Assembly: GCF_010183535.1 (NCBI RefSeq)
Contig: NC_071328.1
Span: forward strand, 10,726,001 to 10,790,000
Length of the DNA: 64,000 nt
DNA from: Caenorhabditis remanei
Lineage: Eukaryota > Nematoda > Chromadorea > Rhabditida > Rhabditidae
Reading direction: 5' to 3'
Below are positions 47,145-59,400 of the stretch, piece by piece. Every line of letters begins with the position of its first letter. Within the stretch, counting starts at the first letter, position 1. Both the position numbers and the translations under genes were made by a program. The notes beneath the pieces are model-generated. The model saw only the letters and a list, made by a program, of their open reading frames with translations, had not been told where the DNA came from and searched no databases.

Positions 47145-50100
47145 TTTATCAAATAATTCATTTGATCTCATGTTCTCATCCATTTTATGTTATTTTAACC
47201 TGCATCTTGTTCTATTTTCAGCGTCATTAAACTTCTAAAAATGTTTGCATTTATTTCGAAATGAAATATTTATTGAAAAAACGGTGTAAAGGACGAAAAG
47301 TGAAAACATAAATGCATTAGGATGAAGCAAGGGTACTGTAGCGATTTGTCATAGTGACTCAGTTTCCAGAGAGACAAGAATAAACATCCTGTACAACATC
47401 TTTTTGCAATTTTTTGGAGGGAGCGCAGGGGACGATTTTACAGCAGAAGAAATATGGGCGGAGTTTAACAGTCGAAATAAGTTTAGTGGAGAATGTATAT
47501 TCCGGCTTTGAACTGCTCAATGATGATTTCTTTCAAAATTACAACCTGCAACTTCGAGAATAAAAGTTTCCCTGATTTAGCGGTTCCCAGCACATTTTCA
47601 TTTTTCATTCTGAGAAATCTCTTTTTTCCTTCTTCATTTCCGTTCTCATTCATTCTTCTTTTGCCAACTAAATCCGACAATTCCTCCCTTTTTTCTTAGC
47701 CGTTAGCTTCTGCCGTCCGTCTTCTGTCCACTGCCAGAAGATGTCGACATTCGAAGAGCCGTTCAGATTTATTGGTTTCTTTGAATTTTTTCCACGTTCT
47801 TTTCCGTCTCATTCTTCACTATTTTCAACCTTTTTTGTTGTTTTTTCTTTTAAAAGTTAGGTAGTTTTGATAAAAATAGTAACCTGGATGCAATTTTACC
47901 TCCAAAAAAAGAAACTGTAACATTCGTTTTTAGAAACTCTAGAAAATAAATGTACATTTTCTAGAATTTCTGGAAGTACAGTAAATTCAGTGACTTTGGA
48001 TAGAATCTGAAAAAAATTGATTTTCAGTATTAGAACATGTATATATGCCTAATATGCACGCCACCAAGTATTCGTTCGAAATTCATAACATCTATTTCTC
48101 TTTTTTGTCTGTACTTGGTAATTCGATTACTGTCTCGTTGCCCTACCCTCCTCATACTTTGGGCTAGTCAAGTTGTAACTTTTTATTCGGTACTTTGACA
48201 AATGACCCATTCTTATCTGTCAATGATGTCCTGTAAAGAAGTTTTATGATTCTCGAATTCCTGGTTACAATAGATCACATGATTACTGGTTTAGAGATGT
48301 TTCAAGATACAACATCATTTTTCAACACTTGTTTTTTTGTCTGTAATTTAATATAGTTTATTTTCATTTATTGAAGTTTTTTGTAGAATTACTATAAGTA
48401 TAGCAACTGATAACTCTTTTTTCGAAAATGCGAAGAAATAACTTCAAACGAACATTTATGTCAATAAGAAGAGCCTCCAAAGAAGAAGAGTTCCTGGCAT
48501 TGTTGTGAACTTTTCTTCATTTTTCTGAATGTTCATTCCCTTTTAAATTCGAAATTTCTTCGAAGCTACCTGTATCCTCTAACAAATAAACCATAAGTTT
48601 GTATACCTAAATGGTCTCATTTGATCCATCACTCGGTTATTTCATGTCTGTCGGTTTCTCACATTTCCGACAATAAGTCTTCGTCACAAAATGCAAATGT
48701 TCGTCTTCTTTCCTTCCACCGCAACATGTTCTTTCTGTGGTTTTTTTTCTGTGAACCCGCAAAAGGGGAAAAACGAACAACCTTCAGAAGATTGATGCGA
48801 GACAGAGCTTGTCGACAATCTTATATGTTTTTTCCGTGGAATGGACATTCATAAAAGTGGAGACCGACTGTTTGCCTCTCTTTTCGACTATTAGTCATCA
48901 GTATTTCTTTGGAATAATAATTAAGATTCCCATGATTGAATGAATAGATGAGAAGGGGCAGGACATGATATGGGAAAAGTTATGATAAGAATGCACATTT
49001 CTGGAGCATGAGAATCTAGTTAACCGCGATGAATGAGATGAATTGTTTGCTCAGAATACGGTTGGATGACTAGGAAATAAATTGATGAATTCTTCGGAGA
49101 ATTGGGAGGAGTCGTTTTACTGTAGTGGAGAAGGAAAGCCAAAAGAATACCGTATTTGTCTATTCATTTTGTAAACGTTTGGGTTATCTAGAGTAAATAC
49201 GGTAAGTACAGCCTTGTAGAAGAACATTTAGTTTTGCAAATTATTCTGATCAATGTGTGTTTGAAATCTAACAGTTTTTCAGTGGTTTGGATCACTTTAG
49301 TGAGTGTAGACAATATGTGAGTAATAAAATATGCTCATGAGTATTAACATAAATTATCATATCAATTGATTAATGACTATCAAATCTGATTGTGAGCCCA
49401 TCTGAACATCTTCATCGTTTTCTTTTTTGAATCACTGGGCATTTCAGAAAAAAAAATCAGAAGTAACTGTAGATTTTTGAAACATTTTCTAAAGCTTCGG
49501 AGTCATTTTTAAAATAGTCTACTGTACTGAGTTCTCTCTCTCTCTCTCTCTCAAAGTTTGTATTTTCCAGCGGAAAACCGCAATAACTGTTAATTTTTTA
49601 GTCAGTACTGTAAGGACAAAACTTCTTCTTGATACACAAATGCATATAACCTAGAAAACGAACAGTATTTAATAGTTTCTTTTGGCCTGACTAATTTTAC
49701 TCTCGAATCTGTCCAAAGACTATATGCGAACGCTGAGAAAAACTTCTCAATTCGCCCCCGATTCTTGATTCTAAGATCCAGAAAAAAGTTAATTCAGCCT
49801 TCGATCCATTTTCCATCATCTTCTTCTTCTCATTCCTCTACCATGCATTGCATTTCTACAGTAATCCTTCAGTTTTTATTTTCCAATTTCGGCGCGAAAT
49901 GGCATTGTTTCAGTTGGAGAGGAGAAGGAGGTGACAAGCCCGAAATGGGGATCCAACACTGACACCAAATCAAGGACAAATCATAAAAAAGAGAACTCCT
50001 AGTAATTGAGAAAACTGACAAGTTCAAGAGAGAAAGGGGAATGGAAATGAGATTTCACAAGTGACAAGTTATGGGGTGTACTAACTGTTATATGATACCT

Positions 50101-50969
50101 ACGTGACACTTTCCATTTTTCTAACTTAGTCTGAGTTTCTCACAGACCAGCTGAAAAAGAGGAAGCGATGGTGGTTTGTTTGATTCAACAAATTCACCTG
50201 TTGATAGCTTAACTGATCGGAGAAAAAGTCAGAAGTTTGATTTTCAACATGTTGAATTTTTAACATTTCTAGAATTGAAAAGGATTAAATCTGAGTACTG
50301 ATGGACGTAGGAAAGAAATTCTCTGATTGTAAGTAAGTAAGCTCTATATTGATTCAAAACTCAGAACGTATGACTGGAAATTCCTTTGTAGGTTGTTATT
50401 GGATAGAAGAATCTCAATACTTATATGTGCAAGTTCCAGAAGATTAGACTGAAATTTTTTCTGGTACTGGAGATTGTTACGGAAGTTCGAGATATATTAA
50501 AAACAAAGCTTTGAGCAGTTCCTGTCCTTTTTATGAGAACAGAGTTGGTCAAAGGATCTCCTCAATCGAGCTCAAACATTTCCCAAAAATATTAATTCTA
50601 GTTGGAGATAAAGGCATTGAAAATGAAAAAATAGTTGAATCCTGTTTGGAGCAAAAAGCATTCAACAAGATATCTTAGAAATTCACACACGCTCTTTGCT
50701 CACTTTTCTATAACTAACCAAAATGATTGGACCTCAAAAATTAAATGAAATCAAATGGAGTTGCTCTGAATTGAAAGCGATCCCTTTCTTTAGCCTTCTC
50801 TCTATCTCTCTTTCAATTTCCTCTCATGCTCCCTCTCTCTTCAGGCTTCCTCTCTGTCAATAAGCTCCGCCCACTCCACCATCCAACCAGCTTCCCCTGG
50901 TGCCTCTCTCCACCGTAATCCAACCAACATCGTCGTCTTCTTTTCTTCTTCTCCTCCGCCTTTCCCTCA
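47145..50969. promoter_or_regulatory. lin-11 upstream region
   Basis: A 3.8-kb gene-free stretch after tag-72. It holds a TC microsatellite at about 49533-49553 and pyrimidine-rich DNA just before the lin-11 ATG (50780-50965). In C. elegans, lin-11 expression in vulval cells, uterine pi cells and neurons depends on separate upstream and intronic elements. By position this stretch should hold the upstream ones, but I cannot delimit them. Confidence 0.5.
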
Positions 50970-53900
50970 ATGCATTCTTCTTCTTCGTCCATCATCACCT
51001 CACTGGAAGAAGAAGAAGAGAAGAAACCTCCTGCTCATCTACTTCAATATCATCAACATCTTCATCAACAATCGATTGAAGACGTCGGAAGTGTCACCTC
51101 ATCTGCCACGTTGCTTCTTCTAGACTCCTCGACTGCCACGTGGATGATGCCGTCCTCGACGACTCAACCTCACATCTCGGAGATTAGCAGCGGAAATGAG
51201 TGTGCTGCATGTGCACAGCCTATACTTGACAGGTATCCTTCTTTCAATTTATGATTATTTTCCGTTTAGTCTCATTTTTCCATCTCTAGCTCTAACACCA
51301 CCTCTCGCCCCTAATTGAATTTTTCCATTTCCCTCCTCCCTCAAACCAGTCATTTCATTTTCAGCCGTAACATTTATTCACTTGATTCTACTTTCAGATA
51401 TGTATTCACTGTTCTCGGAAAGTGTTGGCATCAATCGTGTCTTCGATGTTGTGATTGTCGTGCGCCGATGTCGATGACTTGTTTCAGTAAAGATGGTCTC
51501 ATTCTATGTAAAACTGATTATTCAAGGTAAGATCTCAGCCTCAAAAAGAAGACCAGAGATTTCGAATTTCTGCATAATTTCCCTCAGTCGACTCAAATTT
51601 CAACCATCCCTCCCTGATTTTCTCCTTCTAAAGTTATGTAAACATATTCCAAATTTCTGATTTGTCCCATAACTCCATCAGTTTTCTCACACCCCCCACT
51701 GCTCATGGCGGCGTTTCTCACGTTCCAGAATCCAGTGATTACTTCTTTTCCAGTCAATTCGCCCCCCATATCAAGAATTTTCAGGAGGTACGGTCATCGA
51801 TGTGCAGGATGTGATGGGAAACTAGAAAAAGAAGATTTAGTGAGGAGAGCAAGAGACAAAGTATTTCATATTCGATGTTTTCAATGTTCAGTGTGTCAAA
51901 GGCTCTTAGATACTGGAGATCAAGTGAGTTGGCGGAAACTTAAAAATATACTTTTTCCCACGACTTCCCCTTTCGAGCATATTCAGTAATTCCCTTGATA
52001 GTCCATTCCCAATCAAGAAACGCAGAAACCTAGAAAATCTCACACCTCGAATGTGTCTCCAACACATGAGCTCCTGTCAGTTGCACCTGCTCACCGACGA
52101 GCACCACCACCTCTTTCCCTTGCTCTCTCGAGCTTCACGCTTACTTGTCATTCAAATGTTTTGTTCTTCAACATTCTGTCATTTTATAAATATGAACAGT
52201 GAGAAAGTTTAAAACAGATCCTACTGTTTTATCACGATGATTTTAGTTAAAGCAAGGTTTTCGGGTTACTGTATCACAAAACGGCCCTCTTGGAAAAATA
52301 GTAATTCTTTCAAGCATAAATCTTATTAGTATAACAGTTCGGAACTAGAACTAGAATTTCACCGCTGGAATAATTGCCGACTCTAGAACAAGCTGAAAAT
52401 CAAATCATCTTGACACTGCGAACTTTATTTATTCTTACGAAATCAACTAAAAGTTATCACATGTAAGCTATCGATTCGAAAAGTGCAGCTCATTTTTAAA
52501 AGGAAGTAGGGGTGGGAAATTCCTTGAAAAAAGTAAATCTGCCGGAGCCATAACTCATTTCCTGTTGAACCTCAGCTGACTTTGCTGGCAATAATGATGA
52601 ATCTGGATGTGGCTCAGTTTATAACAAAAGCTGATTGATAACCAGAAAGAGTCAAACTTAGAATCTTTTCCTAGATCTTTACCCTCAAATTCACCGGTAG
52701 ATTTTATCTAAAAGCCTACATTTATCTGTATTCCTTTCTTCTCCTCGCCCCTTCCTTTCCGTTTTCCTAAAACCTGCTCATCATCCAGCTCCTTTCCTAC
52801 CCAATTCCCTTAGGATGTGTCCTGTTGTCACTCTGCAATCATCATCTCAGAAAGACCCCCCTTCTCCTCTAGCCTATTATACTTTATAATTGGTTTACAC
52901 GGGGGATCTTGTCTACTGGCTCAGCCTCTCTCTATCTCCCAGGCGACATCCTTCCTTTTTTGGGAGAAAACAGAAGGAAAATGTTCACACGAATGTTATT
53001 ATTTTTCAAGAAATGAATATACAAGTTCTGATTTGCAGTTATATATCATGGAAGGAAATCGATTCATGTGCCAGAACGATTTCCAGACGGCAACCAAAAC
53101 ATCAACGCCTACATCAATGCATAGACCAAGTAAGCTAACAGTCACTCTTGAATGACACAATGAAATCAGCTAGGTCTCATTCCATTCGGGAATCTGGGTC
53201 ATAAACTGGTAGCAGACGTTCTAATCCATGCGTTCTTTCCGATTCCAAACATATTTAAGATGAGCACCCGTTCTGTTTCCTTTTCTCAAAAGAGACATGT
53301 GTTGTTTGAATAGTTTTACGATGATAGGTATCTGGTGCATTGAAAAGAGAAGACAGACAGCTGTCAACACACAACATTTCTTTTTGTATTCGAATTACCG
53401 CACATGGAAGAGACGGAAGGAGGGATAATCTCGTTGCGGGCGAAGACATCGAACAGACTGGTATTAAACAAAAAGATACATGTTCTTCTTACAGTATCCA
53501 ATGGATCCGAATGCAATTCCGATATGGAAGAGGATGCTGTGGATGCGTGTGATGATGTGAGTTTTGGTTTTTATGTCATTACGAGAATAATCTTGAATGA
53601 AAAATTACTGTATCAGGTCGTAGAAAGGAAAGTGATGTGCAACTGATTAGTGTGCAGAACATAATTGCTCACTAATCTATAACTCTAGGTAGTAATTTTT
53701 CCTTTCGGTGTATTTGTTTGGAAAAGGCTAAAATATTGAAAAAAGCTTTGAAACTCGTATGTTGCACTACAATTCTTTGAAAATTTGAGATCTTCTGACC
53801 AGCTTTGACCCCGTTACACGCTTTCACATCTTCACTTTTATGAATAAAAACAATAAAATTGAAACAATGTTTTGTCCATCAAATTTAAAAGACCTAAATT

Positions 53901-56088
53901 CATTTCCAGGTTGGTCTCGATGATGGAGAAGGTGACTGCGGAAAGGACAATTCAGATGATTCGAATTCAGCGAAACGACGTGGTCCTCGAACTACAATTA
54001 AAGCTAAACAGGTATGGTTTCCTTGCATATTCTCACTTCGAAACTCTAAATTTACAGCTAGAAACATTGAAAAATGCATTCGCTGCAACACCTAAACCAA
54101 CTCGACATATCCGTGAACAACTTGCCGCCGAAACGGGTCTCAACATGAGAGTCATTCAGGTTTCGTCCCATTTTTTCTAGCCTTTTCCGTCCTTCGATCC
54201 TCCGTTTTTTTGCATATGGCTGCGTTTCTTCAGAGTTCACTCTATCTCTCTATTTCTCATTTCCCCCACTTTAATTCACCTGCCCCGCCCTTCTTTTTCT
54301 CTCTTGGGGGACACAACACAGCCATCTCTTCTTCAATTCAATTACCGTAGTCCTTCAGGAAAAACGAAGAAAAAAGACAGGGAAATAGTGAAATAATGGG
54401 ATAGTACGGTATCTTGTTTTGACAGACGAATCAATGAATTTAATATAATTTTATCATAATAATCTGATAGCCAATAACAGGAAACTTTGACGGAAATCCA
54501 TCGGAAATTGGTTTTATTGTGAATGAGTTCTATACGAAATTGATGAAAAAGGATGGGCAAAAGAGAAGAAAAGGGGGAGCATTTTCAATTAAAATAGATA
54601 ACATCTAAACTTGAAACACGGAGAAGAGTGAGAGTGAACATTTTAGGAAGTTCGAATCAACGCTAGATTTTAGCAGAAAAGACGAACTTGGAGAATATGT
54701 AGTTGACTTAGCAATTATCAAATCAAGTGCAGATTCTTAATAACAAGCTAAAGATAGTCATTTCAAAAAATTCAGTGAATCCGTGACAAACTGTTCCAGT
54801 TTTGTTTTTCAATCTTTTTTTGGGTTATCACCATTCTCCAAAGTTTTCAATTGATACAAAATTTTAAACCACCGCAGTATCCCACAAATAGTAATTCTCT
54901 ATTTCCAATTTTTAACTGTTTTATTTGCAGGTTTGGTTTCAAAACCGTCGAAGCAAAGAACGCCGAATGAAACAGCTCCGTTACGGTGGATATCGTCAAT
55001 CTAGAAGACAACGACGAGAAGATATCGTCGACATGTTTCCGAACGGTTAGCTCATTTTCAAAATCTCCCGTTAATCCTTCCGATTGCGCAACGCCAATTA
55101 TCAGACGAAAAACAGGCATCGGAGCAGGTGTTACGCTAGGCGAAAAGTCGATTTACTGCACAATATGTACTAGGTTAAGCGGGATTAGAAGAAGCGGGGC
55201 AACCGATTATGAGGGGGATTCTTGACAATGATGACCTCTTGAGTACCCACAATATTTTGGTCACGCTGTCTGTCTTTTCACACTCAAAAGGCGACACGAG
55301 AGGAGGGAAAGCTTAGGATGCTTGACTCGAATGGGTTATGGAAAGTAGGAAAACAGATAAACAAACTGAGGAAAAAAACGTTGGTTTTTTTCAAAATGAC
55401 AGTTATTTCTTTCAGATCAACAGTTCTATCCTCCACCACCTCCATCAAATGTTCAATTCTTCTGTGATCCATATTCGAGTCCTCCGAATAATGGAGAGCA
55501 AATGCAAATGACTCCACAATTCGCTGTTCCTCCAGAAGCAATGAGTATGGTTCCAGGTACGATTAGAAAATCCTTAAAGCTGCCATATTGAGAGTTTCTG
55601 AAAAGTAGTTCATATTCCCAAAACTAGTTCTGAAAGTTTTAAGAATCACTGCGCTAGAATTTTGGAGTCATTGCGAGTTCAAATGGCGATCGGGCTATCA
55701 ATAACTTTTTTCTTGCTATTGGAAATTCTGGAAATATAGAAGGTGGTGGAGGATAGAACTGTTGATCTGAAAGAAATAAAATGAAAAGAAAATTTGCATA
55801 AAAGAACATGTCATTCTTGCTGTTCGTTGTTTTTGCTATACTCTTCTCATAAACTGCAAACCTCCTACAAAAGCTTGTAATTTCAAAGGGCTTTTGACAC
55901 TACAGTAATTTCAAAGGGCTTTTGATACTTTCTCAAATGATGCGTATTTGATAATCATCAATTCAAAACCACTCTCAATTTCAGAACCATACACAGAACC
56001 ATCAGCAACACCTCCAGATTTCAATGAAGATGCATTTGCATGCATCTATTCGACAGATTTGGGAAAGCCAACTCCAGTTTCTTGGTAG
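50970..56088 (+). CDS. lin-11: LIN-11, LIM-homeodomain transcription factor
   Basis: Exons: 50970-51232, 51398-51526, 51785-51923, 53039-53129, 53495-53556, 53910-54011, 54058-54159, 54931-55045, 55416-55556 and 55985-56088; phases agree, 415 aa. The start [16 protein letters not shown] matches the worm protein. LIM1 (about aa 75-128) has the zinc ligands [20 protein letters not shown]2 (about aa 134-190) has [17 protein letters not shown]. The homeodomain (about aa 249-308) includes [16 protein letters not shown] and [15 protein letters not shown]. The tail contains [15 protein letters not shown] and ends [11 protein letters not shown]-11 controls asymmetric division of secondary vulval lineages and neuron identity. 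Introns 3 (1115 nt) and 7 (771 nt) are long and may hold enhancers. Confidence 0.98.
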
Positions 56089-56486
56089 ATTTCAGTGCTT
56101 TATAAAATACTTGCGTTCATTCCAATACAGTATGTGACATTCGTGTAGTTCTTTTTCTCTTCTCAATTCCATCTTTTTGCCACAAATCGCGCTTCCAGAA
56201 TTTCTCAATTTTCTCACTTAAAATGTATCCCAAACAACGAATTCATTCATTCTCAACTCAAAAATCTATTGTCAATTTCATTGTGATATTTTCGTTTTTA
56301 AATACTGTTTTTGTCTGAAAAACTAAAATAAATTAATCATTTTTATTAACAATTAAACATTTAACTTTCACAATAAAAAGGGGCTAAATAAGAAAGATAA
56401 CTATTAGAAAAGATAGAAATAAGTTAATGAAAAAAGAAAGAATTGAAATGTTCGACCCGTGGAAGCGAGTATTTTATTCCATTTTC
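56089..56486. other. Convergent intergenic region after lin-11
   Basis: A 398-base AT-rich stretch holding the 3' ends of lin-11 and the convergent minus-strand gene. No further gene seen. Confidence 0.5.
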
Positions 56487-59400
56487 TCAGCTCAAAAGTC
56501 TCGCCAACGTCTTGAATTTTTGTTCAAGAGCATCGACACGAGCCTCCAAACGCATTTGATTTGCTCTCAATTCACGATTATCTTTTCGAAGTTGAGAATT
56601 CTTCTGATGAAGTTGATCGATTTCCCAACGGACGTCTTCTTTTGCCTAAAACAAAACATGATGATTCAACAGAATAATGCTAGAATTCATACCTTATTCG
56701 ACTCTTTCTCCAGCTTCGCAACTTGTGCATCAACAACGAAAGACTCCAAACGAATGATTCTTTGGGCAGCTTTCAATCGAAGATTTTCTCCCATTCTGAA
56801 ACATTTTCCCTTCTTCTTTTCTCTATTAATCTTCTTCTCTATTCTTCCCAAAAATTTCTCGACCGGAAGAGGCCAGAAGGTGCTCACAAGGGCTCAGAAA
56901 ATAAAAGAAAGATGAGCCGACTGATGATGAGAGAGTGTATAAGACACATAGATTTAGACAAATGCAAATGAGTAAAAGGGATGAAGACGGACGGCGCCGA
57001 CATTCATCCCGTATCCTTCTACTTGTTTTTTTTGTTCTCATTTTAAATAAAATAGGGGGCTTACCTCTCTTCCATGACACGTTCCAGATTACCACGGTAG
57101 TGAGAAGCTGCCTTTTTGGCAAGTTTGGCTACTGGCTCCCAGTGACATTCTTCCTGAAAATTTACTTTAATAAATTGTTTATTACATTTCGACTAAAAAT
57201 ACCTCATAAGAACCATGTAACATTGCCTCAACTCTGTCCAATAAAAGGAATGTTTTATCCAGAATAACTCCATACGGAAAACAACAAACTCCTGAAATCA
57301 AGTAGTTACAACTCGGAGAATCTGAAGAATTCACTCACCTTCATCAATAACAGCTCTCATAATATCAACAGGATTCAGAACATGCACTTGAATATTGGTA
57401 AGAACGCTTGTTGCGTAATGTAATCCCGGGTCACTGACCACTTTTCTTTGAAGTGCCATCAACAATTTATCAGATCTGTAAAAACTTCTATAGTTATGAG
57501 TACGAACTGTAAAAAACTCTACCTTTCGAGTAATTTATAATATCCCGAATTCAACAACTGTCCAGCAATTTCATCCCAATGAGGATGCACTTCACGAAGA
57601 CGTCCGAGATGTTCATAGTTGAACCAGTTGGTGAGAACAGCTTGGAGAGCAATCACTGGGATATTCGGCTTCGATGGGTGGGACACGAGAGTCTTCTGAA
57701 AATGATTCATTCGGAGATTTAAAGAATCTTACTCACCTCTTTCAACATTTTATTAATAACTTCTTTACATAGGTTTTTAACATAATCAATGACCGTCTTT
57801 AGTTCTGAAGGGATGATTTTCATAGTTTTCGTCAAACTAAAAAGTAGTGAGAGGAATGGAAAGACGACGACATGTCTTGTAAGAATCTCGAACATCTGGT
57901 TGCGACACAAAAATAATTACTTTCTCGGACCAACTGGGTGGTCATAAAGTGTCACCAACTCAGCTGTGGTTTCATTGAATTTTGGATCCGATGTATTACA
58001 AGATAAGTTTAGGATTTTGAGACTAACATTAGACAAATCGGAAAACAAGAATTAACTTTAAATTCATATTTGTTGTTTTACCTTTGATACATAACTCTTT
58101 GATAATAACCAAAAAACTAACCGGAGTGCTCGGAGGAGTTGCCGAGTTTCTCGTGATCGCCGGTCGATTCGCAGCAATCGCAGATGAAATCGACTGTTTT
58201 CTGTTTGCTCCATCTTCAAAAATCGGATCAAGTCTTCTATCTGGTGTCATACTACTACGACTAATAGAACGACCGATTGCACGAGAAGAAGCACTGCCGT
58301 TGAGTGCTCGTTGCTGCAAAAAGATGGAAAAAGTTGTAAAAAAGAACAGATGGGTCACTCTGCTAATTGGGTGTTCTTAACACACAAGAAAGAAAAATCT
58401 TGGAAATGCATCAGACACTTCTCTCTCTCGAAATAACTAACCTCTCCATTAACCATAAACTTCTGTTCCATCATTTTCTCTGTCAATTTCTTTCTCAATT
58501 CAGAAGCACTTCCATCTGAACTATCATTCGATGGACCTGCTTCTTCTTTTTCTGTTTCCCCGTTAACTACTGTTTTCGTGGATTCCGAAGAAGAAACTGT
58601 TGCAAATTCAGCTTTTGGAATATCATTCAGAGGAGATATCTCTCGATCCGTACTCGATTCCAACTTTTCCACTGGCTTCTTCTTAACGAGACGAACCTGG
58701 AAACTTGTCATCTGAATGGAATTTTTCCATTTACAAACTGAATATCTCACCTTTCTTTCTCCATCCTCTGTAGTTCCATTCGTATGGCCATTTGTTGTAA
58801 TCGTTCCATTCGAAGTCCCATTCGGTATCACACTCCCATTTACACTTCCGTCAACTGGTGTCCTCTTCTTGATTACTTTCCGGATAACCTTCACTTTTTT
58901 TGGTGCCGGAATGGCAAAAACTTTGGTAACCGGTACAATCCATAGTGAATAGTTGGTTGCATCCGACACAGAAGCGGTAGGTGAACTGACCATAGACGAC
59001 TGTTCAGTGGAATCTGGAGTGTCTTCACGTCGTGGTGAACTGACCATTCCATGTGAAGATGAGAGAACATGGTATGAAGCTTGTCCCTGGAACTGTACAA
59101 GTTGGAAAATATTCAGCGGTAATCTTTGAACATTTAATGTTTTATAGATTGTCAAAAACCCTTTCGAAGACCAGAGCTCCTTTAAAGTTCATAGCTGAAC
59201 TACCAACACACAACTGTTAAAAATAAGTTTTGTAAGTTTCAATTGTTCAAAATATAATCGTCAGATAAATTCTTCCCAGAGTTGCTGTAAAATGAGGACA
59301 ATTTGATCTCCATTCTGATTTTAAGGTTCCTACCAACCTGAGATACGAAGAATTAGTACAAAAATCAACTCACCGACTCCAACTCAGTAATGAAAAACGC

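Noticed and set aside
49533..49553. TC/GA microsatellite as a possible GAGA-factor site upstream of lin-11
   Set aside because: Simple repeats of this kind are common; no further evidence for function.
50813..50998. Minus-strand Glu/Arg-rich frame overlapping the lin-11 start
   Set aside because: It is the antisense of the pyrimidine-rich leader and the first lin-11 codons.
56826..57267. Plus- and minus-strand frames between the 3' exons of the unrecognised gene
   Set aside because: They overlap well-supported exon-intron boundaries of the minus-strand gene and are shadows of it.
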